DNA of 64,000 nt, taken from contig NC_052508.1 in the NCBI RefSeq assembly GCF_014356525.2, positions 63,101,963 through 63,165,962 of the forward strand. Reading direction: 5' to 3'. Below are positions 11,067 to 21,247 of the stretch, piece after piece. Position 1 is the stretch's first letter, and each line of letters begins with the position of its first letter. The stretch is from Nilaparvata lugens (lineage: Eukaryota > Arthropoda > Insecta > Hemiptera > Delphacidae). The position numbers and the translations under genes are program-made. A model generated the notes under the pieces. It made no database searches. It worked only from the letters and a program-made list of their open reading frames with translations, and had not been told where the DNA came from.

Positions 11067-11329
11067 GGGGGCGCGACAGTCGAGACCGACGACATTCGAG
11101 GCCTGCGACAGTAGAGGACGTTTTCCAGTCCTCTACGGTCGTAGGCCTCGACTGTCGGGAGTTACGAAAATTGAAGAGTCCTCTACTGTCGCCTAACGCA
11201 GGCAACATTTGAGGCCTCTTTTTCAGGAGTCCTCTACCGTCGCTGGCCTCGAATGTCGCAGGTCTCTTTCGTCGCTGGTCTCGACTGTCGCAGGACTCTT
11301 CTGTCGTTTGCCTCGTTTGACATCGACCC
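11067..11329. mobile_element. GC-rich foldback/Mutator-like element, copy 2 (short)
   Basis: Same termini as 1544..2012 (GGGGGCGCGACAG ... GACATCGACCC) and flanked by a different exact 9-bp duplication, GAGAAAGAG (11058..11066 and 11330..11338). It is 263 bp against 469 bp for copy 1; the difference is close to two 102-bp internal units. Frames read through it are non-coding. Confidence 0.85.
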
Positions 11330-11574
11330 GAGAAAGAGAAGTGAAAAAGTGGAGTAGTGAACAAGATTGTACAAAGATAAAAAGATTCAAAATGTATTCA
11401 AGCTTTTCAAAGAAGCCTCTACACTACAAAACTGTGGAAAAGTGGATTGATAGAGATGTTTGATTAAGAATATTGTTTAGAATTTCAAATAATGAGTGGA
11501 TTAAGAGATGATTTTTCTGAACTTTGAATTGATTTTTGAAAAGTGAACGTGACATAACCTACATTTTGATTCGG

Positions 11575-11915
11575 ACAGTATAGGCCTACTATAAATTGGA
11601 AAATGGGACAGTTTTTGGCATATGTGTCATGCCACAAGTCAAGTATTAGTAAACAATGTGATAAATGAATAGAATTATAAATAGAATAGATAATAGTTCG
11701 TTAGAATAATAGATAATAAAACATATAATCGAATAGGAAAAAGATTTATTCATAAATGAATTATGTGAGGAGGAGTTTCAGAGATAAATAGAGGAATCAG
11801 AAACTATAAATTGGGAAAGGAACAGTTTTGGGCATCAGGATATTGTGCCTTTCCTCATGTAAAGTATTTGTACAAAATGTGATTAATGAAAGAAAAAATA
11901 AGTAAATTATTTGAG
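11575..11915 (+). mobile_element. Two LINE-like 3' tails of one family (K), in tandem
   Basis: Two related segments (about 11580..11700 and 11800..11915) share 'aaattgg(g)aaa(g)g-acagtttt(t)gg-c', then 'tgcc', then 'gtgataaatga' or 'gtgattaatga'. Related tails occur at 39195..39310 and 63600..63720, the last with a (TGTAA)n end. I infer a LINE or SINE 3' UTR; no protein-coding part is present. Confidence 0.4.
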
Positions 11916-12299
11916 AAGGAATTACAAAGATGAATTAATAGAGGAAGCGAACAGGAATCGAGAGGAGGTAAAAGATGAGAAAAAAAGATATGCGGGAGAA
12001 GTCCGATTGAATTGGATTCAAATATAAGAAGAAAGACATAAATATGTGTGGTTTGAAATGGAAGACGTTTACAAATTAACTTGAGATTGTTTCATACTCA
12101 TTTTTCCCGTTTCTTCTTTTGTAGTTCTCTTATATGTTTTCCCTGTTGTCATGCATCGCCCTTCTTCTCCTTTTTTCCCTTCTTTTCAAATTAACAATAA
12201 TATTTGTTCAAAGAGAAATCTGGAAAAAATTGGGAGAAAGTACAAGAAAATTCGAAGACCAGAGGAACAGAGAAGGACATTGAACATTGACCACGTGAA

Positions 12300-13260
12300 G
12301 GCTCAGGAGACCAAAATAGAGTTTTAATAAATTGTTACAATTATGAGACGAAGAAACAGGGAGAAAAAGAAGAAAAGAATGAGAAGCAAGAAGAAAGATG
12401 TGGAGTTTTGCAGTAATATGAGGCAGGAAGGCTAGCAGGTGTTATTAAAAGTGGTGAAAGAGTGTGGGGCTGTAATTAATAGGTTTCGGCGTAGCAACCC
12501 CAACACTTGAGGGTAGATGTGAAGAGGAAATTAAGAAGAGAACGAAGAAGTAAAACAAGAAGAAGGATTTGATGAAGTACGAGAAGAGGGAGAATAAGAG
12601 AAGGTGATGAGGAAGAAGAAGAAGAAGGAGAAGGAGAAGAAGATGAAGAAGAAGAAGAAAAAGAAGAAGAAGAAGAAAGAAGAAGAAGAAGAAGAAGAAG
12701 AAGAAGAAGAAGAAGGAGGAGGAGAAGAAGAAGGAGGAGAAGGAGAAGAAGATGAAGAAGAAGAAGAAAAAGAAGAAGAAGAACAACAACAACAACAATA
12801 GCAAGAAGAATAAGGAGAAGGCAGAGAAAATAGATATTCAGATTAAGAAGGAGATCAGGAAGAGACGGAGATTGAGAAGACGGTGATGAGGAAGGAGAAG
12901 AAGAATCAGAAGACGGAGAAGAGCGATGTATGACGACAGGGAATAAAGATATGAGAAATACGAATGAAGTAACGAGAAGAAGGCACAAAGAAGAGATAGA
13001 AGCTAAGAAGAGATTTCAAATAAAGAAAGTGAATGGTGGTGACGTAAGAGGAGAAGGAGTAGGATGCAATGGGGAAGGAGGATAATGTGGAAGAGGAGTA
13101 ACAGGAGAAGGAAAATAAGGATGACAATAGAGTGAAGGAATGGAAGTAAGAAGAGGAGGAGGAGGAGTTGTGAAAAGACGAGAAGGTGAGAGAGGGAAAA
13201 ATGAATACAGAGGAAAGATAGTCAAAATTAAAATAAGTAAGAGATGAGATGGAGAAATAA
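12300..13260. repeat. Long purine-rich block with GAA microsatellite core
   Basis: Nearly 1 kb with a strong purine bias on the + strand. The core 12610..12780 is (GAA)n/(GGA)n, followed by (CAA)n at 12781..12799. All long frames here (119, 170 and 65 codons and others) are composition artefacts made of Ser/Leu/Phe or Lys/Glu. Confidence 0.85.
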
Positions 13261-14141
13261 ACTGAAATATGAAACCTGCGAGATACGACGTGGAAGGATT
13301 CTTCAGGTAGGATAGATGGTTAAAAAGTAATGGAGGAATGGATAAAGGAATTGATAAAGGAACGAAGAATATACTTGTTCAAAATTCAAAATACTTGAAA
13401 AATGCTTGGAAAAACAAATGTAAAGAAGAAAATGATAGCTGAAAATGTGGTAGACGGGAAATCTGGACAGGAACAAGAAGAAATGAAGGAAGGAGAAGGA
13501 ATTTGATTTGAGAAAGGGGTGTGATGCTGAACAGGTACACTTCAAGATTCTTCTCCCTCACACCACTTCTATATCCTCTTTCTCGTTCTCCTCACTCCCC
13601 CTCCTTCTCACGTCTATACTCATTCTCTCCTTATTCGCACGTAATCCCCCCTCTCACTCACTCCCAACAACTAATGACCAGACAACTTTGATTAATTAAA
13701 CTAATTACGATCTGCTTTCTTCGCCTTTCTTCCGTCTTTTTTTCACCCTTCCCATACTCTTTCCACACCAACCCCACTCTTCACACCGATTTTCGTGATT
13801 GTGGAAGGTTAGTTGGATTCCCCTGTCTGAACCCAGGAAGACTGAACTGAACAAGAAAAATCTGTTGTCGTTTTGTTGAAATTGAAGAAAGCTGCCTTGA
13901 TTGTTTGATTTTATCCCTCCTTTGTTCTCCTTCTCCTCATCATCCGCCCCCATCCTCCACTTCCTACATTCTCCCTCTTTCCACCACATCACCTCTCTAC
14001 CTTTTGTCTCCTAGTAAAGTGCATCTGGTTCTCCCTATTCTAGAAAGAAATAAAGAAGGGACAGTCTGACTAATGTCTGTCAGTTCCTCTAATTATTATT
14101 CATTTGTCAATGTTCCAGCTACCAATCGTCACCTGTATTGC
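13261..14141. other. No gene supported
   Basis: Mixed sequence, pyrimidine-rich at 13550..13660 and 13710..13790. Short frames (60-95 codons) overlap on both strands without recognisable domains. The sequence TCTTCCTGGGTTCAGACAG (minus strand, about 13840) looks like a splice acceptor, but no open frame follows that I can defend. Confidence 0.4.
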
Positions 14142-14405
14142 AGATTGTTGAAGAATTTATTTTCCTGAAGAACTAACTCGATCAATCAGAGATTGATTTG
14201 CATTATCATCTGTATTATAGAATATTTTGTTGAAGAATTTGATTTCCTAAAGAATCGCCTAGATTAATTAAAGAATCTAAAATGGTGAAGAAACTAACGC
14301 CATCAATCAGAGATCGATTTGCATTAACACCTAGCATCAGAGATTGTTGAAGAATTTAATTTCCTAAAGAATCGCCTTGATTAATTGGAGATTGATTAAT
14401 TAGAG
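14142..14405. repeat. Degenerate tandem repeat
   Basis: Three related blocks share GAAGAATTT-ATTTCCT-AAGAA (about 14150, 14228 and 14351) and ATCAATCAGAGAT-GATTTGCATTA (about 14180 and 14300). Spacing is irregular (about 80-120 bp), so the array is old. Confidence 0.6.
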
Positions 14406-14577
14406 ATTGGTTCGCATTTAGTGAAATCTCATACTCTCTCCACTGATCAATCTCATCATTGTCCCTCACCTTTAAAATGTTTTCATCTCCATCGAATCTC
14501 ATCTGGTTGTCTGCGAGTAGACATCCCAAAACACCTGCATTCACTGGGAATTTCATTAGACGTATATTATAACGAGA

Positions 14578-14842
14578 CTGGCACGAGCAAAAACCTTAAA
14601 GATGCATAGACTCACATGCAGCGCTAGTGTCGTACTTGGAATTGAAATCCGCCATTGAGGGGGCAACCCATAGATTATTACTTACCAATGCCACCAATGC
14701 CTTTGTGATCTATAGTATTACAAATAAATAATATATATATCTCGTGCTAAAAAACCCCAATGGCGGCCTTCAATTTCAATATCATTAGGAAGGCATAGCA
14801 TTGTGGGTCTATATCTCTTTAAGTCTTTGGGCACGAGGTACA
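14578..14842. mobile_element. Possible MITE: two-tier inverted repeat
   Basis: The outer arm 14580..14620 (GGCACGAG...CCTTAAAGATGCATAGACTCACA) pairs imperfectly with 14797..14840. The inner arm near 14640 (ATTGAAATCCGCCATTGA) pairs with 14755..14780. The second copy lies at about 19413..19690. The inverted structure is visible; the target duplication is not clear. Confidence 0.4.
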
Positions 14843-15841
14843 AGTGACCCGCCAAATCACATGACGGGAATTTATCATAAAATAAATAATGGAGTGGAAA
14901 ATAGCACTCCACAAAAAAATCTACTGTATAATGTGTGGAATGCATCTTTCCAGCCTGTTTTCATCCGTGATCAGATCGGAATGGGATTGGTGTACATAGG
15001 TGAAGCCCGGGCTTCATAGCGGATGATTCTACTAGAATATTCTGGAGGGCCATGCATTTCAAAATGACATAAATTGACATCAAAGCCATCATACTAATAT
15101 CTATGCAATTTTTGTGGATTCTAGGATTCTATCGTTTCTTATTATAAGATACAATGCAGATAGAAACTACAAAATTCCTGCCAAGTCCAGCCGTAAACTG
15201 GAGGCTTGTTTTGCGCATGATTAACTGAGCTAAAAGACGAGAAATGCTGAAGTCAGTGGCTAGAACGATTTAAACGGTCTTCTAAACACTTTCAGATGCT
15301 GTACTTGGAAACAAAGACCTGGAAATTGCTGGAGAAAAGAAAAGATGTGGATGTGTATGGTGGAGAAGAGTGAGGAAAATGGAGAATAGGGATACAAAGA
15401 TGAGAATAATGAGGATGAACTTGAAGGAGAATCAACAGGTATCAGATTGGATTTCTCTATTTATGCCATTCATAAAAACATTTACTCATTCATGTGAGTT
15501 GTATTTGCTTGCTTATACACTGCTTCACAATTTTTTTCTATCAAAACTAGTCACTAGTACTAACAATTATTTTTGTTCTCTTATTTCTTATCCTAAAATA
15601 TCAAGTTCCATTGCTGAAGTCTTCCAGTGGAGCCTCTAGTTAATCTATAATTTCACTACTTTAAATTCTTTCACTACACATTTATTTAATTTACTTTTTC
15701 CGCTTCACTAGCACTACACCAACTCGAAGGGATTTGTTCTCTTCAACCTCCTTGTGAGTTCAGTCTTGTCTAGCAGTTGAATGACTTCGGTGTTGTCGTG
15801 TTGATGAAGACGTGACTCATGGTGGGCTGCCAATCGTCTTA

Positions 15842-15949
15842 TCTCACTGATCACATAGGGGATGTGCAGATTTCGGTGCAAATCGCTGTTCCTTATCTCA
15901 CTTATCACATAGGGGATGTGCAGATATCGATGCAAATCGCTGTTCCTTA
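15842..15949. repeat. 54-bp tandem duplication inside the RT remnant
   Basis: Two adjacent 54-bp units differ at four or so bases and encode RNSDLHR-LHIPYVISEI twice. The duplication is a multiple of three, so the frame is kept. Also present in the second segmental copy at about 20689..20796. Confidence 0.85.
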
Positions 15950-16052
15950 TGTACCAGGACGCATCCACCATGTTCCGCAGTACTATGTTTTGGAATGTTT
16001 GAATCTGATTCATGTTTGAATTTCTAGAGCAGCCCCAAGCTAAATTCCATAC

Positions 16053-16210
16053 TTGAATAAAAACACAAATATGTTGTCAAATTCTACACTGTTTTATTTA
16101 GTACACGACCAAGGTTTCATGACCATGTGTAGAATTTGATAACATATTTGTGTTTTTATTCAATTATGGAACAGTTCTACAATATTGACAATGACTCAGT
16201 CGAATTTTTG
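16053..16210. mobile_element. 158-bp insertion with 10-bp target duplication
   Basis: Flanked by AATTCCATAC at 16043..16052 and 16211..16220, and it splits the RT reading YGIQ/LWGC. Its first 37 bases (16053 onward, TTGAATAAAAACACAAATAT) pair with the reverse complement ending at about 16158, with one mismatch in the arm, round the loop TGTTTTATTTAGTACACGAC. The same insertion is at 20899..21056, so it predates the segmental duplication. Confidence 0.7.
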
Positions 16211-16821
16211 AATTCCATACCTCCAGACAGGTTTTAGAATTTGTTTGTAGATCAATATTTTGTTGTCCAATGAGAGTTATAATTGTCGGCCCAACAGCCA
16301 GTAGATTTTACTGTTTTTGAGTCCTAGCTCGCTCCTTTTCATCTTGATATGCTCTTTCCATTCCAACTTGGCGTCAAGAGTCATTCCAAGATTGATGAAA
16401 TTGTATAGTTGATTATACAATGAGAATTTTCTATGATTTGGAGAATTGTTATTGCTAAGAGGAAGAGGGAAGAGTAGGGAAGGAAATAAATGAGAATATT
16501 TGAGACAAAGAAATGGGAAGCGAGAATATATGAAGATGAAGGTTGAGCGGATTGAATAGGGAAGAAAATAAGTGAGAGCAAGGAATGATAAATAAGTAGG
16601 TATAAGAATCAACAGGATTATAGAAGAAGAGGCAAATAAGCAGTGGGACAATGAGGTGGCAGGCTTGAAGGAATGATGAAATGTGGGAGAGGATGATCGG
16701 AGGCAAAGAGAGAGGACATGACTGTCGAAGATATTCAGTGGAATAGCTCTTGAAATTAAGTGGATTGGAAAAATAACAATCCACAAGAAAACTATACTGT
16801 ATAATGAACATAGATCATAAT

Positions 16822-17136
16822 TGACCGAGCGAAGTGAGGTCTAAGATTCAAGTCGAAGGTTTGGCATTTCTCTTAATGTTTAAATGTTTGAATGTTTAAA
16901 TGTTTGAATGATTGAATGTTTGAATGTTTAAATGTTTAAATGTTTGAATGTTTAAATGTTTATGTGTTGCGCATTTACGGCGGAACGCGGAAATAGATTC
17001 TCATGAAATTTGACAGGTATGTTCCTTTTTAAATTGCGCGTCGACGTATACACAAGAGTTTTGGAAATTTTGCATTTCAAGGATAATATAACAGGAAAAA
17101 GGAGCCTCCCTCATACGCTAATATTAAAGTAAAAAT
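16822..17136 (-). mobile_element. Dispersed repeat family A, copy 2
   Basis: Starts TGACCGAGCGAAGTGAGGTC and includes a short tandem block of TTTAAATG/TTTGAATG octamers (about 16880..16965) and the conserved GCGCGTCGACGTATA. It ends at GTAAAAAT, where a B element has inserted. Confidence 0.8.
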
Positions 17137-17199
17137 CTGGTGTGGCGCACTCACACAACTTTCCTTGCCGTTATGAAAATTGATCACCTGACGCTAGTG
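17137..17199 (+). mobile_element. Truncated B element 5' end
   Basis: Carries CTGGTGTGGCGCACTC and ACTTTCCTTGCC exactly as in the full copy at 21985, but stops after GCTAGTGT where the palindrome at 17200 begins. Confidence 0.85.
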
Positions 17200-17330
17200 T
17201 TTCTCTATGGTTGTAGACAGTTGCAGCCAGACCTGATAACAGCGCTCACACTCACATTCCATTCGTCATGGAATGTGAGTGTGAGCGCTGTTATCAGGTC
17301 TGGCTGCAACTGTCTACAACCATAGAGAAA
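17200..17330. repeat. Perfect 62-bp inverted repeat with 7-nt loop
   Basis: Arms 17200..17261 and 17269..17330 are exact reverse complements. The loop is TTCGTCA (17262..17268). The arm includes CAGTTGCAGCCAGACCTGAT and CACTCACATTCCA. As RNA it would form a single long perfect hairpin; as DNA, a cruciform. It abuts the outer end of a family D MITE, with which it shares CATAGAGAAA. It is probably the collapsed inverted arms of another element. Confidence 0.95.
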
Positions 17331-17594
17331 CAATAGCGTAAGTAGATGTCCCATGGTATAGGGAATTTATGTCGCAACTTTTACTGTTATCTCAAGGCAA
17401 TTACTGTCGATTATTGTCAATTTTTACTGTTTTGTTGGGTGATAGTGTATGAACAGCACAATTTGAGAGAGTACCAGCGTCACACAGCTGCATAGGAAAG
17501 AACTACGTGGACTATCGGCTTGAGATAACAGTAAAACTTGCGACATAAACGCCCTATACTATGAGATATCTATATATGCTATCGTTTCTCTATG
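17321..17594. mobile_element. MITE family D, copy 1, about 80-bp TIRs
   Basis: The left end (17321, CATAGAGAAACAATAGCG) continues through GGAATTTATGTCGCAACTTT and CTGTTATCTCAAGGC. The right end from about 17513 is its imperfect reverse complement (ATCGGCTTGAGATAACAG ... GTTTCTCTATG). Copy 2 is at 38679..39004. No coding capacity. Long TIRs and a short unique centre fit a MITE; the superfamily is undetermined because the target duplication is unclear. Confidence 0.75.
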
Positions 17595-17600
17595 CTACAA

Positions 17601-17754
17601 CGTTGATGGAAAGATAAATTTTCAAGATGTTCGATGTTTTTGAACGGGTAGTATTAGAGTCAACTGTCCACAACTAACGTTGATGGAAAGATACATTTCC
17701 AAGATGTTCGATGTTTTTGAACGGGTAGTATTATAGTCCACAAAACAGCTGATT
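17601..17754. repeat. Two tandem 77-bp units
   Basis: CGTTGATGGAAAGATA-ATTT begins at 17601 and again at 17678. Each unit runs to GAACGGGTAGTATTA-AGTC with few differences. Confidence 0.85.
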
Positions 17755-18253
17755 TATGATGAATAAATCACGGTAAATGGATGAAAACGGTAGGGCTCAT
17801 GATATGTGTGCGCAGTGGCCAGCCAGCTAGGTTTTGTCATCGCCACCAACCGAGGTTTTTAACACCTATTGGCAATTTATTTATAGAACTTATTTGTTGA
17901 AAACATTTGATTGGATATAAAATGACGTCAGCTACACCGGAAATTTAGCAAAAACATGCTCGTGACACCTACCGTCTTCATCTATATACCGTGGGATAAT
18001 TCTATAGTCTGATTTTTACTCTAATATTGGCGAATGAAGGAGGCTCCTTTTCTCTTTTATATTATCATTGAAATGCAAAATTTCCAAAAACCTTGTATAT
18101 ACGTCGACGCGCAATTTGAAAAGGAACATACCTGTCAAATTTCATGAAAATCTATTACCGCGTTTCGCCGTAAATTCGCAACATAAAACATTTAAACATT
18201 AAGAGAAATGCCAAACCGTCGACTTGAATCTTAGACCTCACTTTGCTTGGTCA
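17747..18253 (+). mobile_element. Dispersed repeat family A, copy 3, split by MITE E
   Basis: CAGCTGATTTATGATGAATA (17747..17765) continues at 17997 with TAATTCTATAGTCTG and runs to CTTTGCTTGGTCAA at 18253. The B element found inside copies 2 and 4 is absent here, so this copy gives the empty site for B. Confidence 0.8.
17766..17996. mobile_element. MITE family E, TA target duplication (231 bp)
   Basis: Ends pair as imperfect TIRs: CACGGTAAATGGATGAAAAC at the left and the complement of CACGGTATATAGATGAAGAC at the right. It sits inside family A between TA (17764..17765) and TA (17997..17998). The uninterrupted family A copy reads GATGAATAATTCTATAG, i.e. a single TA. This fits a Tc1/mariner-type non-autonomous element. 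Confidence 0.75.
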
Positions 18254-19243
18254 AATATTCTGGAAGGCCATGCATTTCAAAATGACATAAATTGACATCA
18301 AAGCCATCATACTAATATCTATGCAATTTCTGTGGATTCTAGGATTCTATCGTTTCTTATTATAAGATACAATGCAGATAGAAACTACAAAATTCCTGCC
18401 AAGTCCAGCCGTAAAATGGTGGCTTGTTTTGCGCATGATTAACTGAGCTAAAAGACGAGAAATGCTAAAGTCAGTGGCTAGAACGATTTAACGGTCTTCT
18501 AAACACTTTCAGATGGCTGTACTCGGAAACAAAGACCTGGAAATCGCTGGAGAAAAGAGATGATGTGGATGTGTATGGAGGAGAAGAGGTGAGGAAAATG
18601 GAGAATAAGGAAACAAAGATGAGAATAATGAGGATGAACTTGAAGGGGAATCAACAGGTATCAGATTGTATTTCTCCATTTATCCATTCATAAAAGACAT
18701 TTACTCATTCATGTAAGTTGTATTGCTTGCTTATACACTGCTTCACAATTTTTTTCTATCAAAACTAGTCAATAGTACTAACAATTATTTTTACTAGTGA
18801 ATAGGTTTGATAGAAAAAAATTGTGAAGCAGTGTATAAGCAAGCAAATACAACTTACATGAATGAGTAAATGTCTTTTATGAATGGATAAATGGAGAAAT
18901 CCAATCTGATACCTGTTGATTCCCTTCAAGTTCATCATCATTATTCTCATCTTTGTATCCCTATTCTCCATTTTCCTCACCTCTTCTCCACCATACACAT
19001 CCACATCATCTCTTTTCTCCAGCAATTCCAGCTCTTTGTTTCCGAGTACAGCCATCTGAAAGTGTTTAGAAGACCGTTTAAATCGTTCTAGCCACTGACT
19101 TTAGCATTTCTCGTCTTTTAGCTCAGTTAATCATGCGCAAACAAGCCACCAGTTTTACGGCTGGACTTGGCAGGAATTTTGTAGTTTCTATCTGCATTGT
19201 ATCTTATAATAAGAAACGATAGAATCCTAGAATCCACAGAAAT
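18254..19243. repeat. Third partial copy of the duplicated block, folded back on itself
   Basis: 18254..18790 repeats 15035..15560 (+). From about 18796 the same sequence returns in reverse complement to 19241. Arms 18328..18770 and about 18796..19243 are roughly 445 bp with a spacer of about 25 bp. The inverted arm ends at CCACAGAA, directly against the start of segmental copy 2. Confidence 0.85.
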
Positions 19244-20558
19244 TGGTTCGCATTTAGTGAAATCTCATACTCTCTCCACTGATCAATCTCATCATTGTCC
19301 CTCACCTTTAAAATGTTTTCATCTCCATCGAATCTCATCTGGTTGTCTGCGAGTAGACATCCCAAAACACCTGCATTCACTGGGAATTTCATTAGACGTA
19401 TATTATAACGAGACTGGCACGAGCAAAAACCTTAAAGATGCATAGACTCACATGCAGCGCTAGTGTCGTACTTGGAATTGAAATCCGCCATTGAGGGGGC
19501 AACCCATAAGATTATTACTTACCAATGCCACCAATGCCTTTGTGATCTATAGTATTACAAATAAATAATATATAATATCTCGTGCTAAAAAACCCCAATG
19601 GCGGCCTTCAATTTCAATATCATTAGGAAGGCATAGGCATTGTGGGTCTATATCTCTTTAAGGTCTTTGGGCACGAGGTACAAGTGACCCGCCAAATCAC
19701 ATGACGGGAATTTATCATAAAATAAATAATGGAGTGGAAAATAGCACTCCACAAAAAAAATCTACTGTATAATGTGTGGAATGCATCTTTCCAGCCTGTT
19801 TTCATCCGTGATCAGATCGGAATGGGATTGGTGTACATAGGTGAAGCCCGGGCTTCATAGCGGATGATTCTACTAGAATATTCTGGAGGGCCATGCATTT
19901 CAAAATGACATAAATTGACATCAAAGCCATCATACTAATATCTATGCAATTTTTGTGGATTCTAGGATTCTATCGTTTCTTATTATAAGATACAATGCAG
20001 ATAGAAACTACAAAATTCCTGCCAAGTCCAGCCGTAAAACTGGAGGCTTGTTTTGCGCATGATTAACTGAGCTAAAAGACGAGAAATGCTGAAGTCAGTG
20101 GCTAGAACGATTTAAACGGTCTTCTAAACACTTTCAGATGGCTGTACTTGGAAACAAAGACCTGGAAATTGCTGGAGAAAAGAAAAGATGTGGATGTGTA
20201 TGGTGGAGAAGAGGTGAGGAAAATGGAGAATAGGGATACAAAGATGAGAATAATGAGGATGAACTTGAAGGAGAATCAACAGGTATCAGATTGGATTTCT
20301 CTATTTATGCCATTCATAAAAAACATTTACTCATTCATGTGAGTTGTATTTGCTTGCTTATACACTGCTTCACAATTTTTTTCTATCAAAACTAGTCACT
20401 AGTACTAACAATTATTTTTGTTCTCTTATTTCTTATCCTAAAATATCAAGTTCCATTGCTGAAGTCTTCCAGTGGAGCCTCTAGTTAATCTATAATTTCA
20501 CTACTTTAAATTCTTTCACTACACATTTATTTAATTTACTTTTTCCGCTTCACTAGCA

Positions 20559-21247
20559 CTACACCAACTCGAAGGGATTTGTTCTCTTCAACCTCCTTGT
20601 GAGTTCAGTCTTGTCTAGCAGTTGAATGACTTCGGTGTTGTCGTGTTGATGAAGACGTGACTCATGGTGGGCTGCCAATCGTCTTATCTCACTGATCACA
20701 TAGGGGATGTGCAGATTTCGGTGCAAATCGCTGTTCCTTATCTCACTTATCACATAGGGGATGTGCAGATATCGATGCAAATCGCTGTTCCTTATGTACC
20801 AGGACGCATCCACCATGTTCCGCAGTACTATGTTTTGGAATGTTTGAATCTGATTCATGTTTGAATTTCTAGAGCAGCCCCAAAGCTAAATTCCATACTT
20901 GAATAAAAACACAAATATGTTGTCAAATTCTACACTGTTTTATTTAGTACACGACCAAGGTTTCATGACCATGTGTAGAATTTGATAACATATTTGTGTT
21001 TTTATTCAATTATGGAACAGTTCTACAATATTGACAATGACTCAGTCGAATTTTTGAATTCCATACCTCCAGACAGGTTTTAGAATTTGTTTGTAGATCA
21101 ATATTTTGTTGTCCAATGAGAGTTATAATTGTCGGCCCAACAGCCAGTAGATTTTACTGTTTTTGAGTCCTAGCTCGCTCCTTTTCATCTTGATATGCTC
21201 TTTCCATTCCAACTTGGCGTCAAGAGTCATTCCAAGATTGATGAAAT
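20559..21247 (-). pseudogene. Jockey-like LINE reverse transcriptase C-terminus (copy 2)
   Basis: Same content as 15714..16400: LGMTLDAKLEWKEHI, KIYWLLGRQL and stop, the 158-bp insertion (20899..21056, flanked by AATTCCATAC), then the QTFQNIVLRNMVDA and TRRLKR blocks with the duplicated 18-residue segment. The last 99 codons are identical in the two copies. A passenger of the segmental duplication, with no function expected. Confidence 0.85.
20899..21056. mobile_element. 158-bp insertion, copy in second duplicate
   Basis: Flanked by AATTCCATAC at 20889..20898 and 21057..21066; same sequence as 16053..16210. Confidence 0.7.

Larger units (their letters stand above)
15714..16400 (-). pseudogene. 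Jockey-like LINE reverse transcriptase C-terminus, interrupted (copy 1)
   Basis: From about 16400 downward the minus strand reads LGMTLDAKLEWKEHI, then KIYWLLGRQL, then an in-frame stop, then LDNKILIYKQILKPVW-YGIQ. This is the classic connector after the RT thumb in jockey-clade LINEs. A 158-bp insertion (16053..16210) then breaks the gene. Sequence resumes with GCSRNSNMNQIQTFQNIVLRNMVDA-WYIRN and ends at 15714 with TRRLKR-NPFELV, matching the conserved jockey C-terminus. An 18-residue block is duplicated in frame (bases 15842..15895 and 15896..15949). All catalytic motifs lie upstream and are missing. Non-functional; jockey-type identity is well supported by family knowledge. Confidence 0.85.
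14406..17201 (+). repeat. Segmental duplication, copy 1 (about 2.8 kb)
   Basis: This block is repeated in direct orientation at 19242..22049. Where I compared the copies they differ almost only by single-base insertions and deletions, e.g. AGATGCTGTAC vs AGATGGCTGTAC and GAAGAGTGAGG vs GAAGAGGTGAGG. The spacing between copies drifts only from 4836 to 4848. The block holds a two-tier inverted repeat, a jockey-like RT remnant, family A and the start of a B element. Indel-only divergence suggests a very recent event or a duplicated, poorly polished assembly. Confidence 0.9.

Noticed and set aside
12445..13225. Several 65-170-codon frames
   Set aside because: Purine/pyrimidine tract artefacts without domains or conservation.
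17140..17325. 61-codon plus-strand ORF
   Set aside because: Runs from a truncated B element through the palindrome; not a gene.
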